A stretch of 64,000 nt of DNA from Kineosporia sp. NBRC 101731 (GTDB lineage: Bacteria > Actinomycetota > Actinomycetes > Actinomycetales > Kineosporiaceae): the NCBI RefSeq assembly GCF_030269305.1, contig NZ_BSTC01000002.1, positions 248,001 through 312,000 on the forward strand, given 5' to 3'. A model generated the notes under the pieces. The model made no database searches, was not told where the DNA came from, and was given only the letters and a program-made list of their open reading frames with translations. The translations under genes and the position numbers were made by a program. Shown here in pieces: positions 27,471-35,041 of this stretch; the first letter of the stretch is position 1, and every line of letters starts with the position of its first letter.

Positions 27471-28549
27471 GCCAACCTCTGTGGTTGCTGGTAGGAGTTC
27501 CGGTGCGGGACAAGGTGCGGGGCGAGATCCAGCGCGGCGACGGTCTCGACCGCGATGGCGGGGGCCAGGCGGTACCCGGAGCCGTTGGCCGCCCCGGCGA
27601 AGACGAGGCCCGGTCGCAGTTGCGCGACGACGGGTTCGCGGTTCGGGCTGTAGGCGTCGCAGAACACCCGGCCGGAGTCGCACCGCGCCACCAGGCCGGG
27701 AGCGAACCGGGCCAGGGCGGCCCGGGCGTCGTCGAGGTCGAAGCTCTCCAGGCCGCGTCCGACGTCGTCGGGATCGACGTCCCAGCGATCGCTCGTGTAG
27801 CTGAACAGGAAGTGGTTGCGTTCCAGGAGCGGCAGGAGGAAGGCGTCGTGGTCGTGGAAGATCGTGAGCGGGTCGTCCGGTGACGGGAGAAGGGCGAGAT
27901 GGGCCGCGACCACCCTCTTCACGCGCAGTTCCAGCGGTGCGAGCAGGTCGGCCCAGGCCGGGTGCGCGATCCACGGGCCCGGAGCCAGCACGACCTGCCG
28001 GGCGAGCACCTGCCTCCCATGGCCGAGGGTGAGCCGGATCCGGCCGTCCGGGCCGTCGCAGATCTCCCCGACCTCCGCCCCCTCGAGCACCGTCACCCGA
28101 TCACGCAGACCTGCCAGTAGCCGGTTGGCGACCCCCTGGACATCGGCGTAGTGGCAGCCCTCCACCTTCCAGGCCCGGGCCGCGACCCCGGGGCCCCCGT
28201 CACGGGCGGCCCCGGACCAGGCGATCTCGTCACCGAGCCGGACGTAGGTGGTCGACACGGCGCCGGCGTCACCACCGGTGACGACCGTCGCGTCCACCTG
28301 CCGGATCGGCAGGTCGAGTTCGGCGGCCAGACGCTCCCAGACCCCCTGGGAGTACTCGGCCATCGACCGGACCCGCTCGGTCGCACCTCGCGGGAAGTGC
28401 ACGCCCGCCGATCGGCTGGAGGCTCCCTGACCGATCAGGCCCTGTTCCAGAACAACCACCGTGGTGCCGGGAGATGCCGCCACCACCTCGTGGGCGATGA
28501 GCGCACCGATGACCCCGCCACCCACGATCGCGACGTCTACAGCGTCCAC
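27467..28549 (-). CDS. FAD-dependent amine/amino-acid oxidase (DAO family, hydrazinoacetate-releasing)
   Basis: A 360-residue flavoprotein of the D-amino-acid/glycine oxidase fold. The FAD-binding Rossmann motif is VAIVGGGVIGALIAHE at the N-terminus, and the C-terminal FAD contact is FAGAANGSGYRLAPAI. In the s56-p1 pathway the equivalent enzyme oxidises the N6-(carboxymethylamino)lysine hydrazine, releasing hydrazinoacetic acid and 2-aminoadipate semialdehyde. The gene sits exactly between the lysine hydroxylase (13-bp overlap) and the cupin-MetRS gene (4-bp overlap), which strongly supports that role. Confidence 0.88.
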   Translation of the reverse strand: MDAVDVAIVGGGVIGALIAHEVVAASPGTTVVVLEQGLIGQGASSRSAGVHFPRGATERVRSMAEYSQGVWERLAAELDLPIRQVDATVVTGGDAGAVSTTYVRLGDEIAWSGAARDGGPGVAARAWKVEGCHYADVQGVANRLLAGLRDRVTVLEGAEVGEICDGPDGRIRLTLGHGRQVLARQVVLAPGPWIAHPAWADLLAPLELRVKRVVAAHLALLPSPDDPLTIFHDHDAFLLPLLERNHFLFSYTSDRWDVDPDDVGRGLESFDLDDARAALARFAPGLVARCDSGRVFCDAYSPNREPVVAQLRPGLVFAGAANGSGYRLAPAIAVETVAALDLAPHLVPHRNSYQQPQRLA

Positions 28550-29877
28550 TGGGTGCCCCGTCCGATCTTGGCCGACCAGTCGATGAACGACATCGCCGGG
28601 TCCGGGGTGTTACGCCCCCGCAGACGATTGGTCACCCGCTGGGCCCGCCAGGCGTTCAGGCTCAGGTTCACGTCAGGCAGACCCCGCTGACCTCGTACAG
28701 CGTTCTGCAGGAACATGTTCCGGTCCGGTGGCCCGTCCCAGACCGCAGCGAAGTCCTCGTCCACACGCATCTCGCCGTCCTCGGTCTCGACGCGATCCAT
28801 CAGCGACGCCAGGAAGTCCTTGGGGGCCGACCGGAAGCCGGTGGCCCACACCACCGCGTCCACCGGAAGGAACTGGCTCTGGTCGGGCTCGTCGTTGTGC
28901 CGGACGATCAACTCGAAACCTCCTCCCGCGGTGCGGTCGACCGACAGGATGCTGCGGTTGGGCAGCAGACCGAACCGGTTCTCCTCCCGCTCGATGAACT
29001 GGATCCGGTACAGCTCCTGGTAGATCGCCCGGAGCGTCGACTCGGAGATCCCGTCCGAGGTCAGCAGGTGGGCCGAGCTGAGTTCGGCGCGTTTGGTCCC
29101 GGGCAGCCGGTAGAAGTAGTCGGAGTACCCCGGCATGTAGAAGTCGTTGGTGAAGGTCGAGTCGTCGATCGGGAAGTAGTTGCGGCGCCGGGAGACCCAG
29201 GACACCCAGGCCGGGCGCTCAGGACCACGCCGCGAGATCAGGTCCAGGAACGCCTCGGCCCCGGACTGCCCGCCACCGACCACCGCGACCCGCCGGCCGG
29301 CCAGATTCTTCGCCCGGCTCATGTACTGGCTGACGTGGAACTGGTCGGGCCCCAGATGAGGAACGGCGAACTCCGGCACCCAGGGCACGGTCCCGACGCC
29401 GACGGCAATGTTGTCGGCGGTGACCTGACGGCGATCGGTGGTGACCCGGAAGACCCCGTCGAAGTCGACCTGCTGGACCGTCTCGCCGAAGCCCACGTTC
29501 TCGTTGCTCCGGGCCGCCCAGGCCAGGTAGTTGCGGAACTCGGTCCGCGGCACCTCGGCGAACTGGGCGTTGAGGAAGTGGTACATCCGGCCGTGCTCGT
29601 GCAGGTAGGACAGGAAGGAGAACCGGTTGGTCGGGTCGGTCAGGCTGACCAGGTCCTTGAAGATGGACACCTGAAGGGTCGCACCGGTGACGAGCTGGTC
29701 GTCGTGCCAGGAGAAGCTCGGCTTGCGATCGAGGAAGAGGGACGGCTGCTCCCGATCGCCGTGCAGCAGTGCCGCCAGGCTCAGGTTGGCCGGTCCGGCG
29801 CCGATCCCGAGGAGCCGGTAATGGCCGCCGCACTCGTCAGATCCCAGCCCCGTCATTGATTTCGGTACAGGTCCCAC
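28537..29877 (-). CDS. L-lysine N6-hydroxylase (flavin N-monooxygenase)
   Basis: A 446-residue class B N-hydroxylating monooxygenase of the IucD/SidA type. The FAD site is LGIGAGPANLSLAALL, the NADPH site VAVVGGGQSGAEAF, and the C-terminal ATGF-type motif is in VDAVVWATGFRS. It would hydroxylate the side-chain amine of lysine, the first step of hydrazine formation. The GTG at 29877 has AGGAAGG upstream at good spacing; an ATG at 29856 is an alternative. No siderophore genes are present. Lysine rather than ornithine is inferred from the adjacent hydrazine synthetase. Confidence 0.92.
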   Translation of the reverse strand: MGPVPKSMTGLGSDECGGHYRLLGIGAGPANLSLAALLHGDREQPSLFLDRKPSFSWHDDQLVTGATLQVSIFKDLVSLTDPTNRFSFLSYLHEHGRMYHFLNAQFAEVPRTEFRNYLAWAARSNENVGFGETVQQVDFDGVFRVTTDRRQVTADNIAVGVGTVPWVPEFAVPHLGPDQFHVSQYMSRAKNLAGRRVAVVGGGQSGAEAFLDLISRRGPERPAWVSWVSRRRNYFPIDDSTFTNDFYMPGYSDYFYRLPGTKRAELSSAHLLTSDGISESTLRAIYQELYRIQFIEREENRFGLLPNRSILSVDRTAGGGFELIVRHNDEPDQSQFLPVDAVVWATGFRSAPKDFLASLMDRVETEDGEMRVDEDFAAVWDGPPDRNMFLQNAVRGQRGLPDVNLSLNAWRAQRVTNRLRGRNTPDPAMSFIDWSAKIGRGTQWTL

Positions 29878-29922
29878 GTCAGGTCCTTCCTATGGATGGG
29901 TGTAACCGGGATCAGCGATGGT

Positions 29923-31074
29923 TCACAGGGCATCGGCGATCGTCATCTCGATCACCTCGGACGACCCCTCATAGATCCGCAGCGAACGAATCTGTCGGTA
30001 CAGCAGTTCCATCGGACTTCCCGCGACGAGTCCTGCGGCTCCGAAGATCTGGAGGGCGGCGTCCACGATCTCGCCGGCCGCCTCGCTGGCGTAGAGCTTG
30101 GCGATCGAGGACTGCGTGGCATGGTCGCGTCCGGTGTCCACCGCCCAGGAGGCGCGTGCGGTCAGCAGGGCGGCGGCCGAGAGCTTGACCTCCATACCGG
30201 CGAGCGAAGACCTGACCAGCTGAAGGTCTGACAGCTTGCCTCCGTACGCCTTTCGGGTACGAGCGTGTCCCAGCGCGAGGTGGAAAGCCCGTCGGGCGAA
30301 GCCCACTGCCGCGGCGGCAACGCTCGCGCGGGCCCGTTCGAGCACGTCCAGGGCGACCACCAGACCCTGCCCCCGTTCACCGAGCACGGCTTCCGGCCCC
30401 ACCACGACGTTCGTGAACGTGAGCTCGGCCCACGACCGGGGTGCGATCGCGCCCACCGGGTCGGCCTTGAAGCCGGCCGTGGTGGTGTCGACGAGAAAGG
30501 TGGTCAGCCCCAGCGGTCCGGGCCCGTCCCCGGTCCGGGCCAGAACCACACACACATCGGCAATATCGCCCTGGGCGATCCACGACTTGGTTCCGTTGAG
30601 GACGAATCCCTCACCGGCGGGGGCCGCCTCAAGTATGCAGGCGGAGAGATCGGAACCCGCACCGGGTTCAGAGAGTGCCATGGCCCCCGCCGCGGCCCCG
30701 GAGGCCAGGCCCGGCAGGTACCGGCCACACTGCTGTGCGGTGCCGTGCCGGATGATCGCATCGGCGGTGAGTTCTTGAATGGCGTAGGCGAAGTCGGCCA
30801 GGTCCGCGTGATAGGCCAGCGCCTGCCGACGCAGGCACACCGATCGGAAGTCGGAGCCGGGTCGATCCGGGTCGAGATGGCTCAGCCATCCCGCCCGGCC
30901 GATCTCGGCGAGCATCGCCCGGCCGGCCGCAGCCGGATCGGCGATGTCCGGGCTTCGCAGTACCGGCTCCCGATCACCGCACCATTGCCCGATCTCACCG
31001 GCCAGAGTACGATGGACGTCGTCGAACATCGGTATCGCGAGAACGCCGGGGTCGAATACTTCTGAGAGACTCAT
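29923..31074 (-). CDS. Acyl-CoA-dehydrogenase-like flavoenzyme (candidate hydrazine oxidase)
   Basis: A 383-residue protein with the full acyl-CoA dehydrogenase architecture. MALSEPGAGSDLSA contacts FAD, then SWIAQGDIADV, and the catalytic-base segment IYEGSSEVIEM keeps the Glu. In triacsin biosynthesis an acyl-CoA-dehydrogenase-like enzyme oxidises N-acylated hydrazinoacetyl-ACP to a hydrazone. Its place directly upstream of the hydrazine genes makes that the leading hypothesis. The ATG at 31074 has GAGG 7 bases upstream; the longer frame has no better site. It is distinct from the dehydrogenase pair at 46146-48363. Confidence 0.85.
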   Translation of the reverse strand: MSLSEVFDPGVLAIPMFDDVHRTLAGEIGQWCGDREPVLRSPDIADPAAAGRAMLAEIGRAGWLSHLDPDRPGSDFRSVCLRRQALAYHADLADFAYAIQELTADAIIRHGTAQQCGRYLPGLASGAAAGAMALSEPGAGSDLSACILEAAPAGEGFVLNGTKSWIAQGDIADVCVVLARTGDGPGPLGLTTFLVDTTTAGFKADPVGAIAPRSWAELTFTNVVVGPEAVLGERGQGLVVALDVLERARASVAAAAVGFARRAFHLALGHARTRKAYGGKLSDLQLVRSSLAGMEVKLSAAALLTARASWAVDTGRDHATQSSIAKLYASEAAGEIVDAALQIFGAAGLVAGSPMELLYRQIRSLRIYEGSSEVIEMTIADAL

Positions 31075-31179
31075 CGTGATCCTCACTCGAAAGATCGACC
31101 CAGGATCTGACATGGGTCGTCCGTGTGGCTCAGAGCCCGACGCGCACCGCCGGGCCCCGGGCCCACGAGATCGTCCAGG

Positions 31180-31860
31180 TCAGCAGAATTCCAGAAAGAA
31201 CATGTCGCGGTGCCCTTCCGCATACGCCGCGACAGCCTCCACCGGTGATGCGGAATGCATGCAGGTGGCGTCGTCCAGGTAAATGAAATCGCCTGGCCGG
31301 GTGAGCGTCTGGCTCATGATTGGCGTCTGGTCGTTGTCGTAGATCGTACTGACACCGCCGGAGACGTTCTCCCGCTCCACCATCATCATCACGATGTGGG
31401 CCACCCCGTCGCGATGAATTCCTTCCGGAGTGGGGTTTCCCGACTCTCCCCGGGTCGCGACGATGCGGTGCTGGTGGATGTTGATCTGCCGCACCCGGGT
31501 GGCAGAGTCCTGCGCGTCGCCGGTCTCCGCGATGTGGTTGCTGAAATGCTCCACCAGCCGGCGGAAGGTGGCGGTGTCCAGCAACGCCTGGTCGATCGGC
31601 TCGAAACGACGTGTGACACCGCCGTTCAGCTTGTTGATCTCCTTGCTCTGCAGGAACCCGTCCTGATCGAGCACCTCGATGGTCTTGTCGTCGAGGTGGT
31701 ACGAGATCGTGGTGTACTTGCGGCGACGGTAGGTTCCGCCGTCTGCCATGTGCTGGTCGCGGGGCAGGTTCTCCCAGAACCGGCTGAACTTGTCCCAGTC
31801 GTTGTCGTCCCAGGCCAGGTAGTCGCGAACATTTCCCAGCAGGTACTTCGGTTCACCCAT
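31180..31860 (-). CDS. 2-oxoglutarate/Fe(II) dioxygenase (2OG-Fe_Oxy_2, amino-acid hydroxylase type)
   Basis: A 226-residue oxygenase resembling the free-amino-acid hydroxylases related to L-isoleucine 4-hydroxylase. The iron ligands are His149 and Asp151 (GIHRDGV) and His202 (CMHSAS), and Arg218 in GHRDMFFLEF is positioned to bind 2-oxoglutarate. It likely hydroxylates an amino-acid building block before or after assembly; which one cannot be told. GGAGG lies 9 bases before the ATG. It is separated by 105 bp from the dehydrogenase gene and preceded by a 162-bp gap, so it may have its own promoter. Confidence 0.85.
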   Translation of the reverse strand: MGEPKYLLGNVRDYLAWDDNDWDKFSRFWENLPRDQHMADGGTYRRRKYTTISYHLDDKTIEVLDQDGFLQSKEINKLNGGVTRRFEPIDQALLDTATFRRLVEHFSNHIAETGDAQDSATRVRQINIHQHRIVATRGESGNPTPEGIHRDGVAHIVMMMVERENVSGGVSTIYDNDQTPIMSQTLTRPGDFIYLDDATCMHSASPVEAVAAYAEGHRDMFFLEFC

Positions 31861-32022
31861 GGTTCCGGTCCTCCCTCTACCCGATGAGGCGAACTGTCCG
31901 TCGCCTCTCGAATGACGTTACGCACCAAGCGAACCATGTGCGTCAGTGGAGAGTGCATCCTGAATGACTCATAGTGTTGGGGTTTTCCAATGACCGCTGC
32001 GTGCGTCGATTACCCTCGTTGG

Positions 32023-32280
32023 CTAATTATGCTGTACTGCAGAACGATTCGCATCAATCAGTTCAGCGACCTCCACCAGACGATGACCGCCCACCAGAGC
32101 GCCCATCTCGATCCGGACCGACGTCTCCCGCAGGATGCGGAACTGCAGCGCGACCGCCTGCAGCGAGCCGAGGCCGAGCTCGGTCAGTGTGCGCCGATCG
32201 ATCTCCTCGGACTCCGGCACCTGCAGGGTCTCCCGGACCAGGGTCCGCAGCCACGGCAGGGTTTCACTGGTGCTCAGCAT
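32023..32280 (-). CDS. Acyl carrier protein (second ACP, with KAS III-like partner)
   Basis: An 85-residue carrier protein with attachment Ser39 in LGLGSLQAV. AAGGAGG lies 7 bases before the ATG at 32280, a near-ideal ribosome-binding site. It is immediately downstream of a ketoacyl-synthase-III-like gene and probably carries that enzyme's donor or acceptor. It differs clearly in sequence from the ACP at 23700. Confidence 0.88.
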   Translation of the reverse strand: MLSTSETLPWLRTLVRETLQVPESEEIDRRTLTELGLGSLQAVALQFRILRETSVRIEMGALVGGHRLVEVAELIDANRSAVQHN

Positions 32281-32293
32281 GGTGTTGCCTCCT

Positions 32294-33217
32294 TCAGGAG
32301 TGGTCGACGGCACGCAGCAGGCAGGACGCCCTCAGCCCGGGCACACTCGAGGCCAGCAGGTAGTGCCCACCCGGGCGGACACCGCCGGCCGACCAGCGAT
32401 CCGCGAGGTTGATCAGGGGGTCCGCGGCGAAGCAGTGACCGACGCGGGTGATGTTCGAGGTGTCCAGTTGCGACGGATCGAATCCGGCCTGCAGCTCCTT
32501 GATCGTGACAATGGGAAGAAAGATGTTGTTGTGCATCAGAGCGTCGATGGTGTCGAGGCCGATACCGGCCTGGGCGAGCGCCTTCCGGTCGGCGATCCGG
32601 GCCAGGTCGGCGCTGATCTCGTGGCTGCCCCCGAGCGCCGCCGGATCCTGCGCCTGGGCGTCACCCACCCAGACGTAGGACTCCGGGGTGGCCGACGGCT
32701 CCCTCGTCATCAGGCAACTGGCCGCACCGTCGCTGAACAGCGCGAAATCAGCGATCCGGTCGGACTCGACGGTCACCCGGTCGGTGGTGATCACCAGCAC
32801 CCGGCGATGTCGCCGGGCCGCTAACGTGCCGGCCGCCAGTTGCAGTCCGGTCAACAGGTTCGCACACCGGTTGAGCGTGACCCCGGTGACCGGGACCGGC
32901 CCGAGACGCAGGCCCTGGAGCAGTGACCGGACCAGCTCGCCGTGGTCCGCGACATCGGCGGGAAAAGTGCTGGAGCACAGCACGACGGCGTCGATGTCAC
33001 CGGGTCCGACGCCGGCAGCGTCCAGGGTCAGGCGCCCGGCCCGGACAGCGAGGGTGGCCGTGTCGAGTGCGGTCCGGTGCACGGCGCCCCACCCCCACAG
33101 GTCCGGGTCGGGCACCATGCCCCGATCCTCGACGACGTCGGAGAATCCCTTCAGTTCCGCGTGGTCCGTGAGGATCTCGCCGAGTACGTACCGGGGTGCG
33201 CACAGCGTGATGCTCAC
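32294..33217 (-). CDS. Ketoacyl-ACP synthase III-like (KAS III) enzyme with altered triad
   Basis: A 307-residue thiolase-fold protein. The nucleophile is Cys118 in LNRCANLLTG, and a histidine is kept in LMHNNIF (near residue 228). The usual third residue, Asn in G-N-x-S, is replaced in VGHCFAADPL. KAS III enzymes with altered triads often catalyse acyl transfer to oxygen or nitrogen instead of decarboxylative condensation, so this could join a carrier-bound acyl group to an amine, alcohol or hydrazine (inference). The GTG start overlaps the hydrolase stop (GTGA). It pairs with the ACP 13 bp downstream. Confidence 0.82.
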   Translation of the reverse strand: MSITLCAPRYVLGEILTDHAELKGFSDVVEDRGMVPDPDLWGWGAVHRTALDTATLAVRAGRLTLDAAGVGPGDIDAVVLCSSTFPADVADHGELVRSLLQGLRLGPVPVTGVTLNRCANLLTGLQLAAGTLAARRHRRVLVITTDRVTVESDRIADFALFSDGAASCLMTREPSATPESYVWVGDAQAQDPAALGGSHEISADLARIADRKALAQAGIGLDTIDALMHNNIFLPIVTIKELQAGFDPSQLDTSNITRVGHCFAADPLINLADRWSAGGVRPGGHYLLASSVPGLRASCLLRAVDHS

Positions 33218-34176
33218 TCCAGCCGCCGGCGCAGGAACTCGGCGATCTCGCCCAGGGCGTCCCTCGCCGTCCCGAGAATCGCGGACATGGCCACGAATCC
33301 GTGGGGCAGATCCGGGTACCGGTGATGCTCCACCGGGACACCGGCCCGGGCGAGCGCATCGGCGTAGGCGTCGCCCTCGTCCGCCAGGGGACAGTACTCC
33401 GCGGTGATCACGAGGGCCGGCGGAAGCCCGCTGTGATCGGCCGCCTTGAGGGGTGAGGCGAGGGGGGACTCGCCGTCGGCCGGATCCGCGAGGTACCGGC
33501 TCCAGAACCACCCGGAAGACGTCGCGTTGAAGAACATCGGGTCGTTGTGCTCCCGCATGGACTCGGTGTCGGCGTCGTTGCTCATCGGTGGATAGACCAG
33601 TGCCTGGGCGCAGATCCGGGGCCCGTCAGCGTCTCTGGCCATCAGGGTCATGGCCGCGGCCAGGTTCCCGCCGGAACTGTCCCCGACCACACCGATACGT
33701 TCGACGTCGGCGCCGATCTCGGCCCCGTGCTGCGCCACCCACTGCACCGCGGCGTAGCAGTCGTCGACGGCCGCCGGGAACGGGTGCTCGGGAGCCAGTC
33801 GGTACCCGGCCGAGACGATCACGCAGGGCACCAGGGTGGACAGCGCCCGGCAGATCGCGTCCGAGGTGTCCAGGGAGCCGACGACCCAGCCGCCACCGAA
33901 GAAGTACACCAGCACCGGGAGCGGACCTTCACTGTCGGGCCGGTAGACCCGGATCGGCTGCGGGCCGGCCGGTCCCTCGATCTCCAGCTCGAACACCTGG
34001 TCCGGTTGCCGGTGCCAGTCCCAGGTGGTGGCCTCGGTCTCGCGGTCCGAGCGCCGGGCCTCGTCCACCGTCATCGTGTAGAGCGGCGTGAAACCGGTGG
34101 CCACCCGGTACTCCCGAACTCCCGCCACGATCGGATCGAGCGGCACGGGAGGCCTCCTGTTCGTCCGGACGCTCAT
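33214..34176 (-). CDS. Alpha/beta hydrolase (hormone-sensitive-lipase family)
   Basis: A 320-residue hydrolase. The nucleophile Ser is in GDSSGGN, His in LPHGF and Asp in the YCPLADEG segment. The oxyanion-hole motif is FFGGGW instead of the usual HGGGW. It could remove an ester or thioester at the end of assembly. The start overlaps the SDR stop by four bases and its own stop overlaps the KAS III start, so all three are translationally coupled. Confidence 0.85.
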   Translation of the reverse strand: MSVRTNRRPPVPLDPIVAGVREYRVATGFTPLYTMTVDEARRSDRETEATTWDWHRQPDQVFELEIEGPAGPQPIRVYRPDSEGPLPVLVYFFGGGWVVGSLDTSDAICRALSTLVPCVIVSAGYRLAPEHPFPAAVDDCYAAVQWVAQHGAEIGADVERIGVVGDSSGGNLAAAMTLMARDADGPRICAQALVYPPMSNDADTESMREHNDPMFFNATSSGWFWSRYLADPADGESPLASPLKAADHSGLPPALVITAEYCPLADEGDAYADALARAGVPVEHHRYPDLPHGFVAMSAILGTARDALGEIAEFLRRRLE

Positions 34177-34946
34177 CGGCCGATGAGGTGCTTCTGAGTC
34201 GCCGGACGCATCCGGAGACCGTGAATCCCGCCGTCCACGGCCAGCACGGTGCCCACCGTGGCCCCGGACAACGGGCTCGCCAGGTAGGCGATGGCCCCCG
34301 CCACCTCGGCGGCCGCCACCAGACGGTCGATCGGCAGGGTCGCGTTCATGGCCGCCCGGGCCGACTCCGGATCCGGCGTGCGGCTGAGCTGCCCGTTCAC
34401 CCAGGGCGAGTCGACGGCACCGGGAGCGACGGCGTTGACGCGGATGCCCTCGCGGACGTGGTCCGCCGCCATGGCCTGCGTCAGGGCGGAGATCGCGCCC
34501 TTGCTGGCCGAGTACAGAACCCGCCGCTCCAGGCCGGCCCAGGCCACGATCGAGCTGGTGTTGACGATCGCGGCAGCCGGCGACCGGCGCAGGTGCGGTA
34601 CCGCGTGCCGGGCGACCCGCACCATGCTCACCACGTTCGTGTTCAGCGTGCCGAGCCATTCCTCGTCGCTGTTCTCGGTGACGTTGCCGACCGCTGCGAT
34701 CCCGACATTGTTCACCACCACGTCGAGCCGGCCGAACCGCTCGACCACGGAGTCGACCGCGGCCTTGACCTGGGCGTCGTCGGTGACATCAACCTCGATG
34801 CCGAGAATGTCGCCGGGCAGGCCGTCGGGCTTGATGTCGAAGGCGACGACCTGGGCGCCACGGTCCCTGAGCAGTTCTGCGGTGGCGAGGCCGATCGCCC
34901 CCGCTCCGCCGGTGACGATCGCAACCAGTCCGTTGAAGTCACTCAC
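34173..34946 (-). CDS. Short-chain dehydrogenase/reductase
   Basis: A 257-residue classical SDR. The cofactor motif is TGGAGAIG, NNVG lies in VVNNVGIA, and the active site is Ser (NTSSIV) with YSASK. An acidic Asp after the second strand (AFDIKPDG) favours NAD(H). GAGGAG precedes the GTG at 34946 by 6 bases. It is the first gene of the coupled SDR-hydrolase-KAS III-ACP block and may oxidise or reduce a hydroxyl on one building block. Confidence 0.88.
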   Translation of the reverse strand: MSDFNGLVAIVTGGAGAIGLATAELLRDRGAQVVAFDIKPDGLPGDILGIEVDVTDDAQVKAAVDSVVERFGRLDVVVNNVGIAAVGNVTENSDEEWLGTLNTNVVSMVRVARHAVPHLRRSPAAAIVNTSSIVAWAGLERRVLYSASKGAISALTQAMAADHVREGIRVNAVAPGAVDSPWVNGQLSRTPDPESARAAMNATLPIDRLVAAAEVAGAIAYLASPLSGATVGTVLAVDGGIHGLRMRPATQKHLIGR

Positions 34947-34983
34947 AGTCTTCTCCTCGGGTTGATGTGGACATCGTGGATGA

Positions 34984-35015
34984 CCGGGTCCGAACGAGAT
35001 TCCGGACGGACCCGG
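34984..35015 (-). terminator. Hairpin after the MFS transporter gene
   Basis: CCGGGTCCG (34984-34992) pairs with CGGACCCGG (35007-35015). It is a possible attenuator or terminator between the leftward MFS gene and the SDR gene. Confidence 0.5.
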
Positions 35016-35041
35016 GGGTGACCCCGCGGACCGGGTGGGCC

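Noticed and set aside
28537-29877. Siderophore biosynthesis N-hydroxylase
   Set aside because: No IucA/IucC, hydroxamate acyltransferase or siderophore transport genes occur nearby; the overlap with the hydrazine genes gives a better explanation.
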